DNA of 6,800 nt from Burkholderiales bacterium (GCA_005800405.1 SYFN01000058.1:1-6800), one strand, 5' to 3'; shown: positions 1-5,558, counted from the stretch's first letter. The notes: generated by a model from the letters alone, not told the origin. Numbers and translations: made by a program.

Positions 1-690
1 ACCAATCGGGATGATGATCAGTACGCCGAGAACGAAAGCGATGACGGTCATGATGATGAATGGTGTCCAAGCCGCTTCAATACCCGGTGCGGCGACAAAC
101 GCCAGACCCGCGCCGAACATCACTACCGCAAAGACCAGATTAACCAGATGCTGGCCGGGGAAAACCACAGGCGCGCCCTGAAACAAGCGGAATTTGTAGT
201 TGCCGGCCAGCTTGCCGAAGGCAATCACGGAACCTGAGAATGTGATCGCACCGACAAAGGTACCGATGAAGAGTTCCAGACGATTACCAAAAGGGATAGG
301 CTCGCCACGAGGTGCGATCCCAAATGCCCATGGCTCGGCCACTGCAGCCACCGCGATACACACTGCAGCCAAGCCAATCAGCGAGTGCATTGCAGCGACC
401 AGCTCAGGCATCTTCGTCATTTCAACGCGCTTGGCCAGAATGGCACCAACGCTGCCGCCGACAATGACACCCAGTGCAAGCAGACCGTAACCAAGACCAG
501 CACCATCACCAGCGGCATCGGATTTGATTTTGTAGATCAGCGCGATCGTGGTCAGAGCGGCGATCGCCATGCCAGCCATACCAAAAGCATTACCGCGACG
601 CGCGGTTGCAGGATGGGACAAGCCCTTGAGCGCCTGAATAAAACAGATCGACGCCAGCAAATACAACAGAGTGACAAGATTCATGCTCAT
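1..690 (-). CDS. pntB: NAD(P) transhydrogenase subunit beta, N-terminal half (cut by window edge)
   Basis: PntB is the beta subunit of the proton-translocating transhydrogenase. It supplies most of the transmembrane proton channel and, in its C-terminal part (outside this window), the NADP(H)-binding domain III. The frame is open from the start to base 1, giving 230 codons, about half of the roughly 460 residues usual for the family. The visible part is mostly hydrophobic helices with short loops, as expected for domain II. The stretch KRVEMTKMPELVAAMHS (about residues 87-103) matches the conserved PntB segment that holds the membrane histidine equivalent to E. coli beta-His91, here His102. 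ATG codons at 693, 690 and 684 are all in frame. I chose 690 because it lies 7 nt after a GAGG ribosome binding site; the ATG at 693 overlaps the pntAb stop as TAATG. The gene is co-transcribed and translationally coupled with pntAb. Identification is secure; the exact start is not. Confidence 0.95.
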   Translation of the reverse strand, partial: MSMNLVTLLYLLASICFIQALKGLSHPATARRGNAFGMAGMAIAALTTIALIYKIKSDAAGDGAGLGYGLLALGVIVGGSVGAILAKRVEMTKMPELVAAMHSLIGLAAVCIAVAAVAEPWAFGIAPRGEPIPFGNRLELFIGTFVGAITFSGSVIAFGKLAGNYKFRLFQGAPVVFPGQHLVNLVFAVVMFGAGLAFVAAPGIEAAWTPFIIMTVIAFVLGVLIIIPIG

Positions 691-692
691 CA

Positions 693-1010
693 TTAAGCCT
701 CTTCTTTTTTGGCCTGAGCCTTGGGCTCTTTTTTCTTAAACATCTCCAGCATACGCTGGGTAACCAGGAAGCCACCGAAGACATTCACAGCAGCCAGCGC
801 AACCGCCAGCGTGCCCATGAATTGGCCGACAGGTCCCTCGGTCAGTGCTGCAGCAAGCATTGCACCGACGATGATGATGGCCGAAACGGCATTCGTGACG
901 GCCATCAGTGGTGTGTGCAATGCCGGCGTGACGGTCCACACGACGTGGTAGCCGACATAAATCGCCAGCACAAAAATGATCAGGTTGGTAATGGTGTGGC
1001 TGACTTCCAT
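693..1010 (-). CDS. pntAb: NAD(P) transhydrogenase subunit alpha part 2 (membrane part)
   Basis: This small integral membrane protein of 105 residues corresponds to the C-terminal membrane portion of the fused E. coli PntA. It is a separate gene in many bacteria with a three-subunit transhydrogenase. Three hydrophobic helices are visible at about residues 8-26, 41-56 and 64-84. The stretches VTPALHTPLMAVTNAVS (27-43) and VFGGFLVTQRMLEMF (77-91) are the family hallmarks. The C-terminus is a short tail rich in Lys, Glu and Ala (92-105), probably cytoplasmic. An AGAGGA ribosome binding site lies 4 nt before the ATG. The stop codon overlaps the first possible pntB ATG (TAATG), so the two are likely coupled. 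Upstream, 48 bp separate it from the panD reading frame, whereas in the simplest operons pntAa directly precedes pntAb. Confidence 0.96.
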   Translation of the reverse strand: MEVSHTITNLIIFVLAIYVGYHVVWTVTPALHTPLMAVTNAVSAIIIVGAMLAAALTEGPVGQFMGTLAVALAAVNVFGGFLVTQRMLEMFKKKEPKAQAKKEEA

Positions 1011-1058
1011 GATGTCCTCTGGTTCGGAAACAGTAAGTATCTGTTCAGTACAGGTCTA

Positions 1059-1430
1059 CTACAGTCCCGTCTGATGCTTCAGACGGGTAATGCGGTTTTT
1101 TTCATCGACAAACAAAATTTTCGGCTGATAAGCGGCGACCTCTTCTTCGCCAATTGGCGCATAGGTGCAGATGATCATCAAATCACCCAGATGCGCCAGC
1201 CGGGCTGCAGCACCATTAAGAGATATCTCACCGCTACCGCGCTTTCCCCGAATCGCATAAGTGGAAAAGCGCGCGCCGTTATTAATGTTGTACAGCTCGA
1301 TTTTTTCAAACTCACGGATATCGGCCGCGTCCAGCAGAGCTTCGTCAATCCCACATGAGCCCTCGTAATTGAGGTCGCATTACGTGACAGCCGCGCGATG
1401 AATTTTCGCGCGCAGCATGATACGTTGCAT
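1059..1430 (-). pseudogene. panD: Aspartate 1-decarboxylase with in-frame TAA at codon 17
   Basis: PanD decarboxylates L-aspartate to beta-alanine, the amine half of pantothenate and hence of coenzyme A. It is made as a proenzyme that cleaves itself between Gly24 and Ser25 to form a pyruvoyl cofactor. The frame from ATG 1430 reads MQRIMLRAKIHRAAVT, then TAA (1382-1380), then [20 protein letters not shown] and on without interruption to a double stop at 1061-1056. If the TAA is read through, the length is 123 residues, normal for the family. Gly24-Ser25-Cys26, the Tyr22 region, the [10 protein letters not shown] segment, [14 protein letters not shown] and [13 protein letters not shown] are all present. 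Position 17 is His in E. coli PanD; Gln (CAA to TAA) is a natural guess for the ancestor here. No in-frame start codon lies between the stop and Ser25. An AGAGG ribosome binding site (1440-1436) overlaps the pntAa stop. The gene is either newly inactivated or carries a one-base sequence error. Confidence 0.88.
1066..1087 (-). other. Perfect 9-bp hairpin at the 3' end of panD
   Basis: CCCGTCTGA (1066-1074) and TCAGACGGG (1079-1087) form a perfect stem with a four-base loop. It lies within the last codons of panD, ahead of pntAb in the transcript. On the minus strand no T-run follows, so it is not a standard intrinsic terminator for the operon. It could act as an RNA processing or stability element between panD and pntAb. 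On the plus strand a T-run begins only 8 nt after the stem, which is too far for a good terminator. Confidence 0.5.
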
Positions 1431-1438
1431 TCAAACCT

Positions 1439-2554
1439 CTACTTGCGAATGATTTCACCACCCGTGCACATCAGCGTGGCCGCCACGATTTCATCGCCGC
1501 GATCGACGGCCAATGCGCCTTCCTTATCGATAATCAGCTTGAGGAAGTCCAGAACATTGCGCGCATAGAGTGCTGATGCATCCGCGGCGCACAGTGCGGG
1601 AATGTTCGGTTCGCCGATAAGGGTGACGCCGTGTTTGATGACAGTCTTGCCCAGCTCGGACAACGGACAATTGCCACCCTGTTCCACCGCCATGTCGACG
1701 ATCACTGATCCCGGCTTCATCGCCCTGACAGTCTCCTCGGATATCAGCACCGGCGCCTTGCGACCCGGGATCAAGGCCGTGGTAATGATGATGTCCGAGA
1801 GCTTGGCGCGCTCATGCACCAGCGCTGCCTGACGCTGCATCCACGCCTCAGGCATGGGGCGCGCGTAGCCGCCGGAGCCTTTGGCGATCTCGCGCTCTTC
1901 ATCAGTCTCGTAGGGCACATCAATGAATTTAGCGCCGAGTGACTCAACCTGCTCTTTAACCGGGGGACGCACGTCCGAGGCTTCAATCACTGCACCCATG
2001 CGCTTGGCGGTAGCAATCGCTTGCAAGCCAGCGACACCGACACCCATGATCAGCACGCGAGCCGCTTTCACGGTACCGGCCGCCGTCATCAGCATCGGCA
2101 TGAATCGCTGGTAAGCATTGGCAGCTAACAGCACTGCTTTGTAACCGGCGATGTTAGCCTGAGATGAGAGCACATCGAGCGACTGTGCACGCGTGATGCG
2201 TGGTGCGGCCTCGAGCGCGAATGCCGTCAGCCCTGACGCAGCCATTGCGCTGATATAGTCGGCATCAAAGGGATTGAGCATCCCGACCAGTACGCTGCCA
2301 GATTTCATTTGCGAGCGCTCAACCTCTGAGGGCGCCCGGACTTTCAAGACCAGGTCGGCAGATAAAGTATCTGCCGCCGAGGCGATGCTCGCGCCGGCAG
2401 CAGCGAATGCCTCATCCGTGATGCTGGCAGGGACACCCGCGCCAGATTGCACGATGACTTGGTGATTGGCGGCGATCAGTTTTTTGACTGTCTCGGGTGT
2501 TGCGGCGACCCGCGTTTCAGCCGCCCGCGTCTCGGCTGGAATGCCGATTTTCAT
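1439..2554 (-). CDS. pntAa: NAD(P) transhydrogenase subunit alpha part 1 (NAD(H)-binding)
   Basis: This is the soluble domain I subunit of the proton-translocating transhydrogenase. It binds NAD(H) and exchanges hydride with NADP(H) on PntB at the cytoplasmic face of the inner membrane. The protein has 371 residues and the alanine dehydrogenase/PNT fold: an N-terminal domain at about 1-135 and a Rossmann domain from about 140. Visible motifs are KIGIPAETR at the N-terminus, PRITRAQSLD (118-127), the nucleotide-binding GVGVAG (171-176) followed by acidic Glu191/Asp194, and GSVIVDMAVEQGGNC (282-296). It lacks the membrane helices of fused PntA, which are supplied by pntAb. An in-frame TTG at 2566 would add four residues, but the GGAG ribosome binding site (2564-2561) lies 6 nt before ATG 2554 and the family begins M-K/R-I-G-I-P, so 2554 is chosen. 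It is the first gene of the unit; the stop is TAG, with the panD ribosome binding site over it. Confidence 0.96.
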   Translation of the reverse strand: MKIGIPAETRAAETRVAATPETVKKLIAANHQVIVQSGAGVPASITDEAFAAAGASIASAADTLSADLVLKVRAPSEVERSQMKSGSVLVGMLNPFDADYISAMAASGLTAFALEAAPRITRAQSLDVLSSQANIAGYKAVLLAANAYQRFMPMLMTAAGTVKAARVLIMGVGVAGLQAIATAKRMGAVIEASDVRPPVKEQVESLGAKFIDVPYETDEEREIAKGSGGYARPMPEAWMQRQAALVHERAKLSDIIITTALIPGRKAPVLISEETVRAMKPGSVIVDMAVEQGGNCPLSELGKTVIKHGVTLIGEPNIPALCAADASALYARNVLDFLKLIIDKEGALAVDRGDEIVAATLMCTGGEIIRK

Positions 2555-2739
2555 GGAATTCTCCAAAAAAATAAAAATTGCGCCCGAATGTTACACTTAA
2601 ATCAAAAAAGCGAATTGTCGTTCTATTTTCTCATCGGATGGGTAATTCAACGGTGAAAAAGCATTCCGATTTGGCAAATAATTTGGGTAAGAGGCCGTGC
2701 ATTCTGCACTGACTTCAGGGTTCACTGCGTGAAGATCGA

Positions 2740-2767
2740 TTGATTCACCCCAACCCAACGATATAAG
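2740..2767 (+). promoter_or_regulatory. Predicted sigma70 promoter for nudJ-mnmA
   Basis: TTGATT (2740-2745) and TATAAG (2762-2767) are separated by 16 bp; they match 4/6 and 5/6 of the -35 and -10 consensus. Transcription would start near 2775, about 65 nt before nudJ. The rest of the divergent intergenic region (2555-2738) is AT-rich next to pntAa, and I could not identify a convincing promoter for the pnt operon there. Confidence 0.5.
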
Positions 2768-2800
2768 CACCGGAGCAAGCCGGTAATCGGCAGGAGTAAA

Positions 2801-2830
2801 ATGCCGGGTCGCCGCAGGCTGGGGCTTTGA
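2801..2830 (+). CDS. Possible 9-codon leader ORF before nudJ
   Basis: An AGGAG ribosome binding site (2792-2796) is followed after 4 nt by ATG and the nine-codon frame MPGRRRLGL, ending in TGA at 2828-2830. The nudJ ATG follows 8 nt later in a different frame and has only a weak GAAAG of its own. Translating the leader could therefore deliver ribosomes to nudJ by coupling. The peptide resembles nothing I recognise, and such a short frame may be chance; the strong ribosome binding site is the only real support. Confidence 0.3.
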   Translation: MPGRRRLGL

Positions 2831-2838
2831 AAGTAATC

Positions 2839-3324
2839 ATGTCCGAATTCTGGAAACCCTCCGTCACTGTCGCTGCCATCATCGAACGCTGCGGTCAGTT
2901 TTTGCTTGTTGAAGAAGAAACCAGTGATGGTATACGCTTCAATCAACCGGCCGGTCATCTCGACCCCGCAGAGTCACTCATCTCGGCCGTCAGTCGCGAG
3001 GCACTGGAAGAGACAGCACATGAATTCACCCCTGAGGCGCTGGTCGGTATCTATATGTCGCGCTACCAGTCAACGCGGACAGGCGAAGATGTGACTTATC
3101 TGCGCTTCGCTTTTTCTGGCCAGGTCGGTGCTGTTCATAACCAGCCGCTGGATGTCGGTATTTTGCGTGCGGTCTGGATGACCTACGAAGAACTCATCGC
3201 GACACAGGAGATGCACCGCAGTCCTCTGGTACTTCAGTGTGTGGACGATTATCTGAGCGGCAAGCGCAGCCCTTTGGCGATGTTGTACACGCACCCGAGC
3301 GTAACGGGTTTCAGCTATGCCTAA
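2839..3324 (+). CDS. nudJ: NudJ-type Nudix phosphatase
   Basis: This is a Nudix hydrolase of 161 residues. The E. coli orthologue NudJ (YmfB, 153 residues) removes phosphate from nucleoside tri- and diphosphates and from the thiamine precursor HMP-PP; the substrate here is inferred from orthology. The start [12 protein letters not shown] (5-16), [14 protein letters not shown] (34-47), TYLRFAF (86-92) and [15 protein letters not shown] (127-141) align well with that family. The Nudix box runs from Gly39 to His61 with Glu45, Arg53-Glu54 and Glu57-Glu58, the metal-binding core. Its usual final Gly is Ala60. ATG 2839 is chosen over an in-frame TTG at 2827 because the family begins just before WKP. 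The last 8 bp overlap mnmA, the same neighbour as in E. coli, which strengthens the assignment. Confidence 0.9.
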   Translation: MSEFWKPSVTVAAIIERCGQFLLVEEETSDGIRFNQPAGHLDPAESLISAVSREALEETAHEFTPEALVGIYMSRYQSTRTGEDVTYLRFAFSGQVGAVHNQPLDVGILRAVWMTYEELIATQEMHRSPLVLQCVDDYLSGKRSPLAMLYTHPSVTGFSYA

Positions 3325-4423
3325 ACAGCGCGTCGTGCTGGGCATGTCCGGCGGCGTGGATTCGTCGGTGGCCGCATGGCTGCTGAAACAGCAGGGCTAC
3401 GAAGTCATCGGTCTTTTCATGAAAAACTGGGAAGACGATGACGATGATGAATACTGCTCCACCCGTGAAGACTGGATTGACGCGGTCAGTGTGGCCGATC
3501 TCGTGGGTGTCGATATCGAAGCCGTCAACTTTGCCAGCGAATACAAGGACAGAGTATTCGCTGAGTTTTTGCGCGAATATGAAGTAGGTCGCACACCCAA
3601 TCCCGATGTGCTCTGCAATGCCGAAATTAAGTTCAAAGCCTTCCTCGATCAAGCCATGCATCTGGGCGCAGACCTGATCGCCACAGGTCATTACGCCCGA
3701 GTACGCGAGCGGGATGGGCGCTTCGAATTACTCAAGGCCATCGACGCCAGCAAAGACCAGAGTTATTTCCTGCATCGACTCAATCAATCCCAGCTGTCGC
3801 GCACACTTTTCCCACTGGGCGAACTGCAAAAAACCGATATCCGTCGTGTCGCCAGTGAACTGGCGCTACCGAACGCCCGTAAGAAGGATTCGACCGGTAT
3901 TTGCTTCATCGGCGAGCGTCCCTTCCGCGAATTTCTGAACCGCTACCTGTCTTTCCGACCCGGCCCGATGATGACGCCGGAGGGTGACATCGTGGGTGAG
4001 CATGTCGGCCTGTCCTTCTACACCCTGGGCCAGCGCAAGGGTATTGGCCTGGGGGGTAGTCGCAAGCACCGCAATGACGATGGCAATCACGATGCCTGGT
4101 ATGTGGCGCGCAAGGACATCGCAGCCAACACCCTGTATGTAGTCCAGGGCCATGATCACCCTTGGCTGCTCTGCGCCGGGCTGGCAGCGGATCAGGTGAG
4201 CTGGGTCGCCGGCTGCGCCCCGGACGAGGGTCCACTGTCCGCAAAAACCCGCTACCGTCAGGCCGACACCCCCTGCACCCATGCGTCTCTGCCCGGCACT
4301 GGCTTCAGTTTACAATTTATGGAGCCACAGTGGGCGGTCACTCCGGGCCAATCCGCGGTGCTCTATGACGGGGATATCTGTCTGGGCGGCGGCATCATCG
4401 ACAGACCCTTGCAGCCGGCCTAG
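3317..4423 (+). CDS. mnmA: tRNA-specific 2-thiouridylase MnmA
   Basis: MnmA puts sulfur on C2 of the wobble uridine U34 in tRNA-Lys, -Glu and -Gln. It activates the base with ATP and takes persulfide sulfur from the IscS/Tus relay in the cytoplasm. The protein has 368 residues, normal for the family. The ATP-binding PP-loop SGGVDSS is at 11-17. NPDVLC (95-100) holds the first catalytic cysteine, Cys100, and [13 protein letters not shown] (194-206) holds the persulfide cysteine, Cys196; these match E. coli Cys102 and Cys199. ATGHYAR (122-128), DQSYFL (147-152) and [14 protein letters not shown] are further hallmarks. The acidic run at 39-45 is a family feature, not a repeat insertion. The ATG lies inside the end of nudJ with no good ribosome binding site, so translation probably depends on coupling to nudJ. 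No frameshift or missing key residue is seen. Confidence 0.97.
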   Translation: MPKQRVVLGMSGGVDSSVAAWLLKQQGYEVIGLFMKNWEDDDDDEYCSTREDWIDAVSVADLVGVDIEAVNFASEYKDRVFAEFLREYEVGRTPNPDVLCNAEIKFKAFLDQAMHLGADLIATGHYARVRERDGRFELLKAIDASKDQSYFLHRLNQSQLSRTLFPLGELQKTDIRRVASELALPNARKKDSTGICFIGERPFREFLNRYLSFRPGPMMTPEGDIVGEHVGLSFYTLGQRKGIGLGGSRKHRNDDGNHDAWYVARKDIAANTLYVVQGHDHPWLLCAGLAADQVSWVAGCAPDEGPLSAKTRYRQADTPCTHASLPGTGFSLQFMEPQWAVTPGQSAVLYDGDICLGGGIIDRPLQPA

Positions 4424-4460
4424 GCCACCATCCCTCCGCAATCTCCTAGGCCTATCGCCC

Positions 4461-4478
4461 AAACCTCGCTGGGGTTTT
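4461..4478 (+). terminator. Weak intrinsic terminator after mnmA
   Basis: AAACCTC (4461-4467) pairs with GGGGTTT (4471-4477), with one T-G wobble and a three-base loop, and is followed by a broken T-rich stretch (TCGCTTGTTT). It lies 37 bp after the mnmA stop and before the bfd promoter. The T-run is short, so read-through is possible. Confidence 0.45.
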
Positions 4479-4518
4479 CGCTTGTTTGACGAACCCGGCA
4501 ACAATTCGCAAAAACCCC

Positions 4519-4547
4519 TTGCAATCGGGCAGAGCTTCGTTAATAAT
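4519..4547 (+). promoter_or_regulatory. Predicted sigma70 promoter for bfd
   Basis: TTGCAA (4519-4524) and AATAAT (4542-4547) are separated by exactly 17 bp; they match 4/6 and 5/6 of consensus. Transcription would begin near 4554, inside the Fur-like site that follows, leaving a leader of about 35 nt. Confidence 0.55.
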
Positions 4548-4549
4548 CT

Positions 4550-4570
4550 AAACAAGAATTGTTCGCATTT
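4550..4570 (+). promoter_or_regulatory. Fur-like operator over the bfd transcription start
   Basis: Read on the minus strand, the core is TGCGAACAATTCTTG, with outer AAA and TTT completing an imperfect 21-bp dyad: GAA-TTC around the centre and A/T-rich ends, as in proteobacterial Fur boxes. The same TGCGAA-n3-TT core recurs upstream of bfr. Its place just after the -10 element would favour repression. Assignment to Fur rests on motif resemblance and on the iron role of the gene. Confidence 0.55.
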
Positions 4571-4588
4571 ACACATCACGAGCCCACC

Positions 4589-4801
4589 ATGATTGTTTGC
4601 GTCTGCCATAACGTTTCCGACCGAGCCATCCGTTCTGCAATGGATGCCGGGGCGGCCTCGCTCTCGGAGATTCAAGCGCAGCTCAATATTGGCGCGTGCT
4701 GCGGTAAATGCCTTCCGAGCGCAAAGGCACTGGTCAACGAACATCACGAAGACATCGCCACTCGCTTTACAGCACTACGTCGCGAACTCGTCGCTGCCTG
4801 A
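4589..4801 (+). CDS. bfd: Bacterioferritin-associated ferredoxin
   Basis: Bfd is a small [2Fe-2S] ferredoxin that docks on bacterioferritin and passes electrons through its haem to the core, reducing stored Fe(III) so that Fe(II) can leave. The protein has 70 residues, normal for the family. MIVCVCHNVSDRAIR places Cys4 and Cys6, and ACCGKC places Cys38 and Cys41, which is the C-x-C ... C-x2-C arrangement of Bfd. Cys37 is an extra cysteine next to the cluster ligand. An in-frame upstream start would only add sequence unlike the family and would begin inside the Fur-like site, so ATG 4589 is used; its ribosome binding site is weak (CGAG). The partner bfr follows 211 bp downstream with its own candidate promoter. 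Induction by iron starvation is inferred from the operator. Confidence 0.93.
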   Translation: MIVCVCHNVSDRAIRSAMDAGAASLSEIQAQLNIGACCGKCLPSAKALVNEHHEDIATRFTALRRELVAA

Positions 4802-4875
4802 TTCACCATTTCCCATCCCCGCAACAACCTCCATCCTCGTTACACCCAAACGTCATCAACGTCACTCCCATTGCA

Positions 4876-4894
4876 TTTGCGAATCGTTCTCAAA
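4876..4894 (+). promoter_or_regulatory. Fur-like site 1 upstream of bfr
   Basis: TTTGCGAATCGTTCTCAAA is a 19-bp imperfect dyad (TTTG/CAAA ends, GAA/TTC inside) that resembles proteobacterial Fur boxes. It shares TGCGAA-n3-TTCT with the bfd operator in the opposite orientation. It lies about 75-90 bp before the predicted bfr transcription start. Confidence 0.5.
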
Positions 4895-4912
4895 CGTACA
4901 ATGATTCGCAGT
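4894..4912 (-). promoter_or_regulatory. Fur-like site 2 upstream of bfr, inverted to site 1
   Basis: Read on the minus strand this is ACTGCGAATCATTGTACGT. It shares TGCGAATC-n-TT with site 1 in inverted orientation, so the two form a larger palindrome of 33 bp (4878-4910). A possible -10 element, TACAAT (4897-4902), lies inside it but lacks a well-spaced -35. The arrangement suggests cooperative binding of two dimers. Confidence 0.45.
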
Positions 4913-4932
4913 AACGAAATGACATCGAATAT

Positions 4933-4961
4933 CGGACATTAGGCACATGCTGCGGTAACAT
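4933..4961 (+). promoter_or_regulatory. Candidate promoter for bfr
   Basis: CGGACA (4933-4938) and TAACAT (4956-4961) are 17 bp apart, each 4/6 to consensus. A small inverted repeat, GTAAC-ATGC-GTTAC (4955-4968), covers the -10 element. The start would be near 4968, leaving a leader of about 45 nt. The promoter is weak by consensus, which would fit a need for an activator bound upstream. Confidence 0.35.
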
Positions 4962-5012
4962 GCGTTACGTTTTACACCGCGCCACATTCAAACCACACGC
5001 ACAGAGGCCCCG

Positions 5013-5486
5013 ATGAAAGGTGATCCGAATATCATCAAGCTGCTCAATGATCAGCTCACCAATGAACTAACCGCCATTAACCAGTACTTTCTGCATGCTC
5101 GCATGTACAAGCACTGGGGTTTCGAAAAACTGGGCAAAAAAGAATACACAGAATCGATAGGTGAAATGAAGCATGCGGATCAACTGATCGATCGCATTCT
5201 GATGCTCGATGGTCTGCCCAATCTTCAGGCACTGCACAAGCTGATGATCGGTGAAAATACGCCTGAGATGCTCGACTGCGATCTGAAGCTGGAGAAAATC
5301 TCTCAGCAAACTGTTAAAGATGGCATCGCGGCTTGCGAAGCAGCGCGTGACTATGTCTCACGCGAGCTCTTCCAGCATATTCTGGATGACACCGAAGAAC
5401 ATATCGACTGGCTGGAAACACAAAAAGATCTGATTGCGAAAATCGGTTTGGAAAATTATCTGCAATCGCAAATGGAAGACGCGTAA
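5013..5486 (+). CDS. bfr: Bacterioferritin (haem-containing ferritin)
   Basis: Bfr forms a 24-subunit cytoplasmic shell that oxidises Fe(II) at a di-iron centre and stores the mineral; haem between paired subunits carries electrons for release. The protein has 157 residues, normal for the family. MKGDPNIIKLLNDQLTNEL is the typical start. Expected ligands are present at Glu18, Glu51, His54, Glu94 and His130, with haem ligand Met52 in GEMKHAD (50-56). At position 127, where E. coli and P. aeruginosa BfrB have the ligand Glu, this protein reads Thr in LDDTEEH (124-130), with Glu128 and Glu129 beside it. The C-terminus IDWLETQKDL... NYLQSQ is typical. The AGAGG ribosome binding site (5003-5007) is well placed 5 nt before the ATG. 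The bfd gene is just upstream, and a strong terminator follows. Met52 and the 158-residue scale favour haem-type Bfr over plain ferritin. Confidence 0.96.
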   Translation: MKGDPNIIKLLNDQLTNELTAINQYFLHARMYKHWGFEKLGKKEYTESIGEMKHADQLIDRILMLDGLPNLQALHKLMIGENTPEMLDCDLKLEKISQQTVKDGIAACEAARDYVSRELFQHILDDTEEHIDWLETQKDLIAKIGLENYLQSQMEDA

Positions 5487-5506
5487 TCGATTCGACCGTG
5501 CATGAA

Positions 5507-5532
5507 AAAACGGAGCCTCAGGGCTCCGTTTT
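5507..5532. terminator. Strong bidirectional terminator between bfr and the GST gene
   Basis: CGGAGCC (5511-5517) and GGCTCCG (5522-5528) pair perfectly around a TCAG loop; flanking AAAA and TTTT extend the stem to 11 bp. T-runs follow on both strands (TTTT on plus, six T on minus), so it can end both bfr and the convergent GST transcript. Confidence 0.9.
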
Positions 5533-5558
5533 CATTTATGGTTGCGGCTGCGCGGCTG

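Noticed and set aside
200..696. Two plus-strand frames opposite pntB
   Set aside because: The minus strand carries clear PntB sequence over the whole stretch, so these are shadows.
1066..1087. Likeness of CCGTCTGAA in the panD hairpin to the Neisseria DNA uptake sequence
   Set aside because: The first G of the core GCCGTCTGAA is absent, I see only this copy in the window, and the proteins are not Neisseria-like.
822..1358. Open plus-strand frame of 178 codons across pntAb and panD
   Set aside because: It is antisense to two recognised genes, has no recognisable domain, and its length follows from the codon use of the opposite strand.
1380..1382. Reassignment of TAA to a sense codon
   Set aside because: pntAb, nudJ and bfr end at TAA at the expected family length, so TAA works as a stop in this genome.
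1444..1457. Fur-like TGCGAATGATTTCA near the pntAa stop
   Set aside because: It lies in the pntAa coding end inside the operon, away from any promoter; a single match of this size can arise by chance.
4310..4747. Open minus-strand frame of 145 codons across the mnmA end and bfd
   Set aside because: It runs against mnmA, the terminator, the bfd promoter and bfd, with no protein family likeness.
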